Shown one piece after another: positions 26,205 through 35,188 of a stretch of DNA of 64,000 nt. The position numbers were made by a program, and so were the translations under genes. The notes beneath the pieces were generated by a model that ran no database searches, had not been told where the DNA came from, and saw only the letters and a list, made by a program, of their open reading frames with translations. Source of the stretch: Paractinoplanes ovalisporus (GTDB lineage: Bacteria; Actinomycetota; Actinomycetes; Mycobacteriales; Micromonosporaceae); assembly GCF_016834655.1 (NCBI RefSeq), contig NZ_JAENHP010000004.1, positions 620,001 to 684,000 of the forward strand, in the 5' to 3' direction. Each line of letters starts with the position of its first letter. Within the stretch, counting starts at the first letter, position 1.

Positions 26205-27598
26205 CTACTGACGAGAGCGGTTATCGGGTCGAGAAGGACACGATGGGCGAGGTCCGGGTTCCGGCCGACGCCCTCTGGCGGGCGCAGACGCAGCGCGCGG
26301 TGGAGAACTTCCCCATCTCCGGACGCGGGCTCGAACCCGCCCACATCAAGGCCCTGGCCCAGATCAAGGGTGCGGCCGCGCAGGTGAACGCGGCGCTCGG
26401 CGTCCTCGACGACGACCTGGCCCAGGCGATCGTGAAGGCGGCCGCCCACGTGGCCGACGGCGGCTACGACGACCAGTTCCCGATCGACGTCTTCCAGACC
26501 GGCTCGGGCACGTCGTCCAACATGAACGCCAACGAGGTCATCGCCACCCTGGCCGCGCGGGAGCTGGGCCGGCCGGTGCACCCGAACGATCACGTCAACG
26601 CCTCGCAGTCGAGCAACGACGTCTTCCCCTCGTCGATCCACCTGGCCGCCACCGAGGCGGTCACCGCCGAGCTCATCCCGGCCCTCGAACACCTCGGCGC
26701 CGCGCTGGTCGCGAAGTCCGAGGCCTGGTCCGAGGTGGTCAAGAGCGGCCGCACGCACCTGATGGACGCCACGCCGGTGACGCTCGGGCAGGAGTTCTCC
26801 GGGTACGCGAGGCAGGTCGCCAACGGCATCGAACGGCTGACCGCCACGCTGCCGCGCCTGGCCGAACTGCCGCTGGGCGGCACCGCGGTCGGCACCGGCG
26901 TGAACACCCCGCCCGGGTTCGCCCCGGCCGTGATCGAACGTCTGCGTCAGAGCACCGGCCTGCCGGTCACCGAGGCCCGCGACCACTTCGAGGCCCAGGG
27001 CGCCCGCGACGCGCTGGTCGAGGCGTCCGGCCAGCTCAAGGTGATCGCCGTCGGCCTCTACAAGATCGTGAACGACATCCGCTGGATGGGTTCGGGGCCG
27101 CGGGCCGGCCTGCGCGAGCTGCGCCTGCCCGACCTGCAGCCGGGTTCGTCGATCATGCCGGGCAAGGTGAACCCGGTCGTGCCCGAGGCCGTCCGGCAGG
27201 TCGCCGCGCAGGTCATCGGCAACGACGCGACCGTGTCCTTCGCCGGCTCGCAGGGCGACTTCGAGCTCAACGTGATGCTGCCGGTGATGGCCCGCAACCT
27301 GCTCGAGTCGATCCGGCTCCTGGCCAACGCGTCGCGCCTGCTCGCCGACCGCTGCATCGACGGGCTCGAACCCAACGTCGAGGTCGCTCTCGCGTACGCG
27401 GAAGGTTCGCCCTCGATCGTCACCCCGCTGAACCGGTATCTCGGCTACGACGAGGCCGCCGCCATCGCCAAGGCCGCGCTCGCGTCGAACCGCACGATCC
27501 GCGAGGTCGTGATCGAACGCGGGCACCTGGAGAAGGGCACATTGACCGAGGAGCAACTGGATCAGGCCCTCGACGTGCTGCGGATGACGCGCCCCTGA
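26201..27598 (+). CDS. fumC: class II fumarate hydratase
   Basis: A 465-aa class II fumarase, iron-independent and tetrameric, converting fumarate to malate in the citric acid cycle. It shows the family landmarks GSGTSSNMNANEVIA, SQSSNDVFPSSIH, the TGRTHLMDATPVTLGQE-like segment (here SGRTHLMDATPVTLGQE) and the mobile-loop signature GSSIMPGKVNPV. GTG at 26201 overlaps the SARP stop by 4 bp, and the reading VTTDESGYRVEKDTMGEVRV is normal for the family. A structurally unrelated class I enzyme is encoded at 10939-12606, so the strain can hydrate fumarate with or without an Fe-S cluster. Confidence 0.95.
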   Translation: MTTDESGYRVEKDTMGEVRVPADALWRAQTQRAVENFPISGRGLEPAHIKALAQIKGAAAQVNAALGVLDDDLAQAIVKAAAHVADGGYDDQFPIDVFQTGSGTSSNMNANEVIATLAARELGRPVHPNDHVNASQSSNDVFPSSIHLAATEAVTAELIPALEHLGAALVAKSEAWSEVVKSGRTHLMDATPVTLGQEFSGYARQVANGIERLTATLPRLAELPLGGTAVGTGVNTPPGFAPAVIERLRQSTGLPVTEARDHFEAQGARDALVEASGQLKVIAVGLYKIVNDIRWMGSGPRAGLRELRLPDLQPGSSIMPGKVNPVVPEAVRQVAAQVIGNDATVSFAGSQGDFELNVMLPVMARNLLESIRLLANASRLLADRCIDGLEPNVEVALAYAEGSPSIVTPLNRYLGYDEAAAIAKAALASNRTIREVVIERGHLEKGTLTEEQLDQALDVLRMTRP

Positions 27599-27617
27599 AC
27601 CCGCTTCCCAAGGCCGG

Positions 27618-27623
27618 TACCCT
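27618..27623 (+). promoter_or_regulatory. -10 box, leaderless start of cysS
   Basis: TACCCT lies 6 nt before the GTG at 27630. Confidence 0.45.
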
Positions 27624-27629
27624 TGTACG

Positions 27630-29045
27630 GTGAGTTTGCGCTTGTATGACACCGCGACCCGATCGGTCCGGGACTTCGTCCCGATGACGCCCGGTAAGGT
27701 CGGTATCTACCTGTGTGGGCTCACCGTGCAGTCCGTGCCCCATATCGGGCACCTGCGCTCGGCCGTCAACTACGACGTGCTGCGCCGCTGGCTGCTGCAC
27801 ACCAACTACGACGTCACGTTCATCCGCAACATCACCGACGTCGATGACAAGATCCTCGACAAGGCGACGACGCAGACCCGGCCGTTCTGGGCCATCGCGC
27901 ACGCCAACCGGCTGGTGCTCGACGCCAACTACCGCGACCTCAACGTCATCCCACCGACGTACGAGCCGCTGGCGACCGGTCACATCCCCGAGATGCACGA
28001 GCTGATCGAGGAACTGATCGAGCGCGGACACGCGTACCCGGCGTCCGGCGGAACCGGTGACGTCTACTTCGACGTGCCGTCCTATGCGGAATACGGCGCC
28101 CTGTCGGGCCAGAACCCCGACGACATGCGCCCGCCCTCCGACGGCGGCGAGAAGGACAAGCGCGACTACCGCGACTTCGCCCTGTGGAAAGGCGTGAAGG
28201 CCGACGAGCCGCGCGACGCGTCGTGGCCGTCGCCGTGGGGCCGGGGCCGTCCCGGCTGGCACATCGAGTGCTCCGCCATGGCCCGTCGCTACCTCGGCGA
28301 CGAGTTCGACATCCACGGCGGCGGGCTCGATCTGACCTTCCCGCACCACGAGAACGAGATCGCCCAGTCCCGCTCGGCCGGCCTGCCGTTCGCCCGCCAC
28401 TGGGTGCACCACGCGCTGCTCAACCTCGGCGAGGCCAAGATGAGCAAGTCGCTGGGCAACGTGATCGACGTGGCCGCGGTGCAGGCGATGGGTATCCGCC
28501 TGGTCGAGCTGCGCTACTACCTCGGCACCCCGCACTACCGCTCGCGCATCGACTACTCCGACGAGGCGCTGCGCGAGGCCGCGGTGGCCTACCGGCGGAT
28601 CGAGGGCTTCGTGCAGCGGGCCACCGAGATCGTCGGCCCGGGCCGCCCCAAAGATGTGCCGCCGGCCTTCGCGGCGGCGATGAACGACGACCTCAACACC
28701 TCGGCCGCGCTGGCCGTCGTGCACGACTGCATCCGCGAGGGCAACACGGCGCTCGCGGCCGGAGACGAGGCCGGCATCCGCGGGGCGATCACCGCCGTCC
28801 GCGCGATGCTCGGTGTGCTCGGTCTCGACCCGCTCGACGAGGCGTGGACCGGGAGGACGCCCCAGAGCGACCTCAAGCCGGTCGTCGACTCGCTGGTCAA
28901 GCTCGCCCTCGAGCAGCGGTCGCAGGCCCGGGCACGCAAGGACTGGGCGGCGGCCGACTCGGTCCGCGACCAGCTCAAGAACGCGGGAATTCAGGTGGAG
29001 GACACTCCGGCCGGGCCGCGCTGGACGGTAGGAGAGCAGCACTGA
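27630..29045 (+). CDS. cysS: cysteinyl-tRNA synthetase
   Basis: A 471-aa class I aminoacyl-tRNA synthetase charging tRNA-Cys. HIGH lies at residues 38-41 (VPHIGHLRS) and KMSKSLGN marks the second ATP motif. Zinc ligands include Cys29 (YLCGLTVQ), the Cys of WHIECSAM and the His pair in FPHHENEIAQ. The first motif reads CGLTVQSVPHIGH rather than the usual CGPTVQ, a Pro-to-Leu change next to the zinc cysteine. The mycothiol-pathway paralogue MshC was considered, but the length and the full C-terminal anticodon-binding domain fit CysS. It overlaps rlmB by one base, the usual actinobacterial cysS-rlmB pair. Confidence 0.95.
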   Translation: MSLRLYDTATRSVRDFVPMTPGKVGIYLCGLTVQSVPHIGHLRSAVNYDVLRRWLLHTNYDVTFIRNITDVDDKILDKATTQTRPFWAIAHANRLVLDANYRDLNVIPPTYEPLATGHIPEMHELIEELIERGHAYPASGGTGDVYFDVPSYAEYGALSGQNPDDMRPPSDGGEKDKRDYRDFALWKGVKADEPRDASWPSPWGRGRPGWHIECSAMARRYLGDEFDIHGGGLDLTFPHHENEIAQSRSAGLPFARHWVHHALLNLGEAKMSKSLGNVIDVAAVQAMGIRLVELRYYLGTPHYRSRIDYSDEALREAAVAYRRIEGFVQRATEIVGPGRPKDVPPAFAAAMNDDLNTSAALAVVHDCIREGNTALAAGDEAGIRGAITAVRAMLGVLGLDPLDEAWTGRTPQSDLKPVVDSLVKLALEQRSQARARKDWAAADSVRDQLKNAGIQVEDTPAGPRWTVGEQH

Positions 29046-30163
29046 TGCCAGGAAATTCGCGCAACGCGAGCAAGCGGGTCACCTCGAAGAAGGGGGCCGT
29101 GGCCGGCTCGGGCGGGAAGAACCGCTCCGGCTTGAAGGGCCGGGGCAAGACCCTGCCGGCCGATGAGCGGCCGTGGCACAAGGGATATTCGGGCACCGAG
29201 AAGCTGCCGGAGAAGACCGCCCGCAAGCAGGACAAGGAGCGGCGCGCGGCGGCCGCTGAAGGGCGTGCGCCCAAGGTGGGGGTTCCGGGCTCCAAGGACA
29301 CGACTTGGGGTCGTGGTGGGGGCCGTGCCTATGGCAAGCAGGCGCCTCAGCGCGGTCGCGGTGCTGTCGGGCGTGGTGGGCCTCGGGTCGCGCCGGGTCG
29401 CCGGTCGAACCCGACCAAGGAAGGGCCTGAGCTGCTGCTCGGCCGCAATCCGGTGGTGGAGGCTCTGCGGGCGGCCGTGCCGGCGACGGCCCTTTATGTC
29501 GCTCAGGGCATCGACATCGACGAGCGCGTAGCCGAGATCGTGCGGACCGCGGGGGATCGGGGCATCCCGATTCTCGAGATCGGGCGTAACGAGCTCGACC
29601 GGATGACCGGTGGGGTGCTGCACCAAGGTATTGGGCTGCAGGTTCCGCCGTTCGCGTATGAGGACTTCGATGACCTGGTGGCTGCGGCGTTGGAGCAGCC
29701 GGCGCCGTTGCTGGTGGCCCTTGATGGGATTACGGATCCGCGCAACCTGGGGGCCGTGATTCGGTCGGTGGCCGCGTTCGGTGGTCATGGGGTGTTCATG
29801 ACTGAGCGGCGGGCGGCTGGGATTACGGCTACTGCTTGGCGTACCAGTGCTGGTGCTGCGGCTCGTGTTCCGGTTTCGCAGGTGGTGAACCTGACTCGAG
29901 CCGTCAAGAAGGCTCAGGAGGCTGGGTTTACTGCCATTGGGCTGGATGCTGATGGTGAGACCAGCCTGTATGAGCTGGAAGCCGCCGTGGGGCCGTTGCT
30001 TGTTGTGGTGGGGTCGGAAGGGCGTGGGTTGTCGCGGCTTGTGGGGGAGACCTGTGATCTGCGGGTTTCTATTCCTATGGCCTCGGATGTGGAGTCTTTG
30101 AATGCGTCGGTGGCTGCGGCTGTGACTCTGGCTGAGGTTTCTCGGCGGCGTTCGGTGGAGTAG
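29045..30163 (+). CDS. rlmB: 23S rRNA (guanosine-2'-O)-methyltransferase RlmB
   Basis: A 372-aa SpoU-type (SPOUT) methyltransferase that 2'-O-methylates G2251 (E. coli numbering) in the peptidyl-transferase P loop. A basic, low-complexity extension of about 125 residues (rich in Lys, Arg, Gly) precedes the substrate-binding domain (GRNPVVEALRA). The knotted catalytic domain has motif 1 DGITDPRNLGAVIRSVAAFG, motif 2 VVVGSEGRGLSRL and motif 3 SIPMASDVESLNASVAAAV. Third codon positions drift from C to T and G over the last 400 bp, unlike neighbouring genes. It is translationally coupled to cysS. Confidence 0.94.
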   Translation: MPGNSRNASKRVTSKKGAVAGSGGKNRSGLKGRGKTLPADERPWHKGYSGTEKLPEKTARKQDKERRAAAAEGRAPKVGVPGSKDTTWGRGGGRAYGKQAPQRGRGAVGRGGPRVAPGRRSNPTKEGPELLLGRNPVVEALRAAVPATALYVAQGIDIDERVAEIVRTAGDRGIPILEIGRNELDRMTGGVLHQGIGLQVPPFAYEDFDDLVAAALEQPAPLLVALDGITDPRNLGAVIRSVAAFGGHGVFMTERRAAGITATAWRTSAGAAARVPVSQVVNLTRAVKKAQEAGFTAIGLDADGETSLYELEAAVGPLLVVVGSEGRGLSRLVGETCDLRVSIPMASDVESLNASVAAAVTLAEVSRRRSVE

Positions 30164-30261
30164 GCCGTTGTTGGGGCTGCCGCCCCTTGCCCCTGCCTTG
30201 AGGCCATCGCTGTGGAGATCTCCCTGGCGATGGGAGCGGTGGGGGGTGGGAGCGCAGGGGA

Positions 30262-30392
30262 GTTCGGGAGATCTCCTTGCGAAGGCGGCCACAGCGAATC
30301 GCAAAGAAGGGCAGGGCGCAACCAAACCCCGGTTGCACCCTGCCCTTCTTCACGATGAGCTACAGCAGCCGTCGCAAGGAGATCCCCCGAAC
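30262..30392. repeat. long imperfect inverted repeat, 131 bp
   Basis: The core arms GAAGGGCAGGGCGCAACC (30306-30323) and GGTTGCACCCTGCCCTTC (30331-30348) differ at one base around a 7-nt loop. Outside the core the arms keep pairing imperfectly, through ATCTCCTTGCGA on the left and TCGCAAGGAGAT on the right, out to GTTCGGG/CCCCCGAAC. It could be the rlmB terminator, a structured RNA or a mobile repeat. Confidence 0.75.
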
Positions 30393-30501
30393 CGGGGGCG
30401 GGTTGGGCTGGGCTTGGGGGCGCCGTTTCGCGGCGAAGCCGCTGGCCCGACTCGCGCTCAGCGCGACGGCCCGGCAAACCGTTACCACCGTAACGTGGGG
30501 T

Positions 30502-30520
30502 CTGGGGGCTCGGCCCCCAG
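30502..30520 (-). terminator. tRNA-Thr terminator hairpin
   Basis: CTGGGGGC (30502-30509) and GCCCCCAG (30513-30520) form an 8-bp stem with a 3-nt loop, 10 bp beyond the 3' end of the minus-strand tRNA gene. Confidence 0.6.
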
Positions 30521-30530
30521 GCGAGTTCAG

Positions 30531-30604
30531 AGCCCCCGGTCGGGATCGAACCGACGACCTCCCGTTTACAAGACGGGTGCTCTGGCCATCTGAGCTACAG
30601 GGGC
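30531..30604 (-). tRNA. tRNA-Thr (anticodon TGT)
   Basis: A 74-nt cloverleaf on the minus strand. The acceptor arms are GCCCCTG and CGGGGGC with one T-G pair. The D arm contains GCTCAGATGGCCAGAGC. The anticodon stem CCCGT/ACGGG holds loop CTTGTAA, giving anticodon TGT for ACA. The T arm has GGTTCGATCCC. The 3' CCA is not encoded. Confidence 0.95.
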
Positions 30605-30671
30605 GTGTTCCGGCGCGTGTCAGGGGGTCAGTGTACTTGCTGTGAAGTTGCTGGCTGTCTTGGCATGTCGT

Positions 30672-30685
30672 GTAAAAAGCTTTAC
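30672..30685. promoter_or_regulatory. AT-rich inverted repeat upstream of msiK
   Basis: GTAAA (30672-30676) and TTTAC (30681-30685) flank AAGC. A further TTTACA (30687-30692) could pair with the overlapping TGTAAA (30671-30676). It stands out in GC-rich DNA 72 bp before msiK and may be promoter or operator DNA. Confidence 0.3.
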
Positions 30686-30756
30686 GTTTACATGGCTGTT
30701 CCTCCACTCGGATCGTCCGGCACGTTCCTGCCGGTGGAAAGGAAGTCTGTTTCAGC

Positions 30757-31842
<1,086 letters not shown>

Positions 31843-31859
31843 AGCACCTTGGCGTAGAG

Positions 31860-31895
31860 AACCGGGCGGTCCCTTCGGGGCCGCCCGGTTTTTCT
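31860..31895 (+). terminator. intrinsic terminator after msiK
   Basis: AACCGGGCGG (31860-31869) pairs with CCGCCCGGTT (31881-31890) and runs into a T-tract. It ends at the stop codon of the convergent gene. Confidence 0.92.
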
Positions 31896-34734
31896 ATTCG
31901 GCGAACTTGATGACGACGAAGTCCTTGTCGGTCGGGCAGGCCAGGTAGGTGGTGTTCCACGAACAGCTGCCGGTGGCGATCTTGCTCTGCGGCGGGCCCA
32001 GCTGCACGGGCTTGTCGCCCAGGTGACGGCCGGCCAAGGCGGGATCCTCAGGGTAGCCGGAGTAGGGCTTGCTGAACTCGAGGATGTTGGCCGCGTCGAG
32101 GCGGGCGGCGGTGGCCTCCTCGCCGGCCCAGAGCTGCTTGCCGTCGGCGTCGAACAGACGGGCCTCCGACGTGTAGCCGGTGAGGACGGCGTCGCCGACC
32201 GGAACGACCGCGTCGGAGCGTGGGGCGGGGACCTTCCAGGCCACCTTCGCCTCGGGGATGTCGACGGCGACGAGCTGGGCGTTGTCGTCGGTGGAGCCGC
32301 TGCCCTCGACCGCGCACACCCGGTCGTCGCCGCACGGGCTCACCCGGTAGAGCTTGGCGTCGCGCGACGGGGACGTGTAGACGATGTCGACGCCGTCGAG
32401 CTTGTCCAGCCCGTACGAGACCAGGCGGTTGGTGTCGTCGGACTTGCGAACGATCAGCCGGTTGTTGTGCGCGACCGCGTAGTCGGCGTCGGTGGTGTCG
32501 GCGACGTCGGGGCGGGTGACCAGGACCTCGCCGGTGTTCGCGTTGATGACCCGGGCCGAACTGTCGCCGCCGATCTGCACGAGGCGAGGGTCGTCGCCCA
32601 GGTCGGGTGACAGGGGACGACCGGTCGGACCGGCGGGACCGGACAGGTCGGCGGGAGTGGTCACGCTGATCAGCTGGGGCGCCGAGCCGGGCGGGTCGGG
32701 CTGCTGCCAGCGTTCCCGGCCGTTGGCGATGTCGAGGCCGACCAGGCGCTTGTTCTGCCGGTCGGCGACGACGGCCCGGTCACCGTTGAACCAGACCTCG
32801 TCGTCCTGGCCGAGGGAGCTTTTCCACAGCAGCTTGCCGTCGTCGGCGCGCAGGATGACGAGCTGGCGGGTCTTGGTGTCGTAGTCGCCGTCGCTGAGCA
32901 GGGCCACCCCGACCGGCAGGCCGATCATCGCTTCCCAGCGCTTCGCGGTGCCGGCGTCGGGGTTGGTCCAGTCCGGTTTGGTGGCGCCGGTCCGGATGCT
33001 GACCACGCCGATCTTGCCGGTGTCGTAGTCGGCGCTTGCCATGTAGGCGCGGTCGCCGTGGACCGCGACCTCCTGGAAGGCGCTGCTGAGCGGGACGGCG
33101 GGGGTGACGTGGACCGGCGCGCCGAGGGTCTGGAAGCCGAGGGCGGGGTAGCGCGGCCAGAACGCCCAGGCGGCGGTGGCCCCGGCGGCGATCAGGACGA
33201 CGACCGCGGTGGCGCCGGCGACCACCCAGCGGCGGCGGCTGCGGCGGGACGGAGTCTGTTCGGGAGCGCCGGAAAAGCCGGGACCGCCGGGCGGGCGGTG
33301 ACCGGGCCGGCCCCCGCGAGGCGGTGGGGTCTGTTCGGAGGCGAGCCAGGGTTCATGGCTGGGCGGACCGAAGACCGAGGGTGAGCCGGGCGGGGCGGCG
33401 TGCCCGCCCGCGGCGATCGCGGCCGCCTCGCCGGTGGCCCAAGGGTCGACGGGGGCGGCGTAGTGCCGGTCGTCGCCGGGCGAAGAAGCGGGTGCGGGTG
33501 CCGGCGGCGGCGCGGAGGTGGGCGTAGTCGGCGGCGCTGGAGGAGGTGTCGGCGCGGCGGACGTCGAGGCCATCGTGGAGGTCGGAGGACCCGAGGTCGG
33601 CGCACCGGAGGAAGGCGCGGAGGCCGGGGCAGAAGTGGGCCGGGCGGAGGGGGAGGGCAGGGTGGCGCCCTCGGCGACCGGCAGTTCGGGCTGTTCGAGG
33701 ACGGTCGGGGCGATGCCCAGCTCGCTGTGCAGCAGCCGGGCCACCAGCGGCACCCGCGACGAGCCGCCGACCAGGAACAGACCGGCCAGCTCGGACGGTT
33801 CGAGGCCGGCGGCCGCGATCACCGCTGCGGCTTCGGCGACCCCACGGCGTACGAGGGAATCGGCCGTTGCCTCCAGCTCGTCGCGCGTGAGATGCACCGC
33901 GTGCTCGACGCCCGGCACCGCCACCGGGGCGAACGAGCTGCGGGAAAGCATTTCCTTGGCGCCACGCACGTCTTCCCAGAACTGGCGCCGGGCCCGCCAC
34001 TGACCGAGCGTCGACGGCTCGGTGAGGGCCCGCCACGCCGCCGGCTCGGCACCCGCCAGCGTCTTGCCCAGGTGGTCGACCAGGGCCGCGTCGAGGTCGA
34101 GCCCGCCCAGGTCGTCGGCGCCACCGGACGCGGTCACCGAGAAGTCGGCCCCCGGCGCGTCGTGGCGCACCACCGCGACGTCGAGCGTGCCGCCGCCGAA
34201 GTCGAAGACCGCGAGCGAGGAACCCACCGGCAGCGGCCGGCGCAGCACCTCGGCGAAGTATCGGGCGGCGGCCACCGGTTCGGGCAGCAGCCGGGTCTCG
34301 GCCGGCCAGCCCGCCCGGCCCAGCGCCTCGACCAGCACTGCCCGCCGGGGCGCGCCCCAAGACGCGGGATAGGTGACCGTGGCCGGCGGCAGGAAACCGG
34401 CCGTGGCCACCGCCTCGTCGGCCACCGCGCCCAGCAGGGCCGCGAGCAGTCCGGCCACCGGCACGCCGGAACCGTCGCCCAGCAGCACCGACTCGTCGTC
34501 GACGTGGCGTTTGGGGTGGGGTTCGAGGCGGGCCGGGTCGGCATGGCCGAGGCGCAACGCGTCGGCGCCCACGTGCAGACGGCCGCCGGGGTCGAGATAG
34601 ACCGCGGACGGCAGCAGGGGGCGCCCGTCGAACAGCAGTGGCCGCGTGCGCCCGTCGGGGCGTCGCAGCATGGCCACGGTGTGCGAGGTTCCCAGGTCGA
34701 CGCCGAGTACGAACCCTTCCGTCACGGCCGCCAT
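31894..34734 (-). CDS. Hsp70-like ATPase fused to transmembrane helix and beta-propeller
   Basis: A 946-aa protein with an unusual layout. Residues 1 to about 345 are an Hsp70/actin-fold ATPase: phosphate-1 LGVDLGTSHTVAML, phosphate-2 FDFGGGTLDVAVV and adenosine motif LFLVGGSSRVPLVAR. The substrate-binding domain of DnaK is absent. A long Pro/Ala/Ser/Thr linker (about 350-490) leads to a basic patch and one transmembrane helix (about 503-527). The remaining 420 residues form a PQQ-like propeller (DDGKLLWKSSLG, DIANGRERWQQP, DADGKQLWAGEE). The ATPase should be cytoplasmic and the propeller outside, suggesting transmembrane signalling or cell-envelope assembly. It is divergent from an acetyltransferase gene. 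Role unknown. Confidence 0.88.
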   Translation of the reverse strand: MAAVTEGFVLGVDLGTSHTVAMLRRPDGRTRPLLFDGRPLLPSAVYLDPGGRLHVGADALRLGHADPARLEPHPKRHVDDESVLLGDGSGVPVAGLLAALLGAVADEAVATAGFLPPATVTYPASWGAPRRAVLVEALGRAGWPAETRLLPEPVAAARYFAEVLRRPLPVGSSLAVFDFGGGTLDVAVVRHDAPGADFSVTASGGADDLGGLDLDAALVDHLGKTLAGAEPAAWRALTEPSTLGQWRARRQFWEDVRGAKEMLSRSSFAPVAVPGVEHAVHLTRDELEATADSLVRRGVAEAAAVIAAAGLEPSELAGLFLVGGSSRVPLVARLLHSELGIAPTVLEQPELPVAEGATLPSPSARPTSAPASAPSSGAPTSGPPTSTMASTSAAPTPPPAPPTTPTSAPPPAPAPASSPGDDRHYAAPVDPWATGEAAAIAAGGHAAPPGSPSVFGPPSHEPWLASEQTPPPRGGRPGHRPPGGPGFSGAPEQTPSRRSRRRWVVAGATAVVVLIAAGATAAWAFWPRYPALGFQTLGAPVHVTPAVPLSSAFQEVAVHGDRAYMASADYDTGKIGVVSIRTGATKPDWTNPDAGTAKRWEAMIGLPVGVALLSDGDYDTKTRQLVILRADDGKLLWKSSLGQDDEVWFNGDRAVVADRQNKRLVGLDIANGRERWQQPDPPGSAPQLISVTTPADLSGPAGPTGRPLSPDLGDDPRLVQIGGDSSARVINANTGEVLVTRPDVADTTDADYAVAHNNRLIVRKSDDTNRLVSYGLDKLDGVDIVYTSPSRDAKLYRVSPCGDDRVCAVEGSGSTDDNAQLVAVDIPEAKVAWKVPAPRSDAVVPVGDAVLTGYTSEARLFDADGKQLWAGEEATAARLDAANILEFSKPYSGYPEDPALAGRHLGDKPVQLGPPQSKIATGSCSWNTTYLACPTDKDFVVIKFAE

Positions 34735-34750
34735 GCTACGACGTAGACCC

Positions 34751-34756
34751 TAAGGT
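34751..34756 (+). promoter_or_regulatory. -10 box, leaderless start of gene at 34764
   Basis: TAAGGT ends 7 nt before the ATG at 34764. Confidence 0.5.
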
Positions 34757-34763
34757 GGCGCCC

Positions 34764-35186
34764 ATGCGTATCGAGCGAATCACCGAGGCGGCTCCGGTTC
34801 ACGCGGCGGCGGAGCTCTTCGACGCGCCTCCCCTGATCGGGGCGACCGAGCGTTTCCTCGCCTCCCCGGGGCATCACCTCCTCATTGCGTACGGGAATGA
34901 GGGTCGTGCCCTGGGGATGATCTCGGGGGTCGAGATGACGCACCCCGACAAGGGCACCGAGATGTTCGTGTACGAGCTGGGTGTCGCGCCGGAGGCCCGT
35001 CGGCGCGGTGTCGCGACGGCGCTGGTGACCGAGCTCGCCGCGATCGCCCGGCGCAACGGCTGTTATGGCATGTGGGTGGGGACCGAGCCGGACAACGACG
35101 CCGCTCTCGCCACCTACCGTCGGGCCGGCGCTTCCGAGGAGGCGCCCTTCACCCTGCTCAACTGGGACCTGATCGCCGGAGCTTGA
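34764..35186 (+). CDS. GNAT acetyltransferase, AAC(3)-I-like
   Basis: A 140-aa acetyltransferase. The acetyl-CoA motif A is VYELGVAPEARRRGVATALVTEL (only part shown here is conserved: ELGV and RRRGVATAL). It is preceded by SGVEMTHPDKGTEMF and followed by CYGMWVGTEPDNDAALATYR. These features match the AAC(3)-I subgroup, which includes aminoglycoside 3-N-acetyltransferases and many chromosomal relatives of unknown substrate. ATG at 34764 follows a -10 hexamer by 7 nt, excluding the longer upstream reading. LtrA follows 2 bp later on the same strand. Family confident, substrate uncertain. Confidence 0.82.
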   Translation: MRIERITEAAPVHAAAELFDAPPLIGATERFLASPGHHLLIAYGNEGRALGMISGVEMTHPDKGTEMFVYELGVAPEARRRGVATALVTELAAIARRNGCYGMWVGTEPDNDAALATYRRAGASEEAPFTLLNWDLIAGA

Positions 35187-35188
35187 CG

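Larger units (their letters stand above)
30164..30530. other. repeat-rich intergenic region after rlmB
   Basis: No convincing gene is seen between rlmB and tRNA-Thr. The stretch holds two GGAGATCTCC palindromes (30214-30223 and 30267-30276), a long imperfect inverted repeat (30262-30392), several short GC hairpins (such as CGCGCTcaGCGCG near 30450) and the tRNA terminator. The open frames here lack a ribosome-binding site and normal codon use. Confidence 0.6.
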
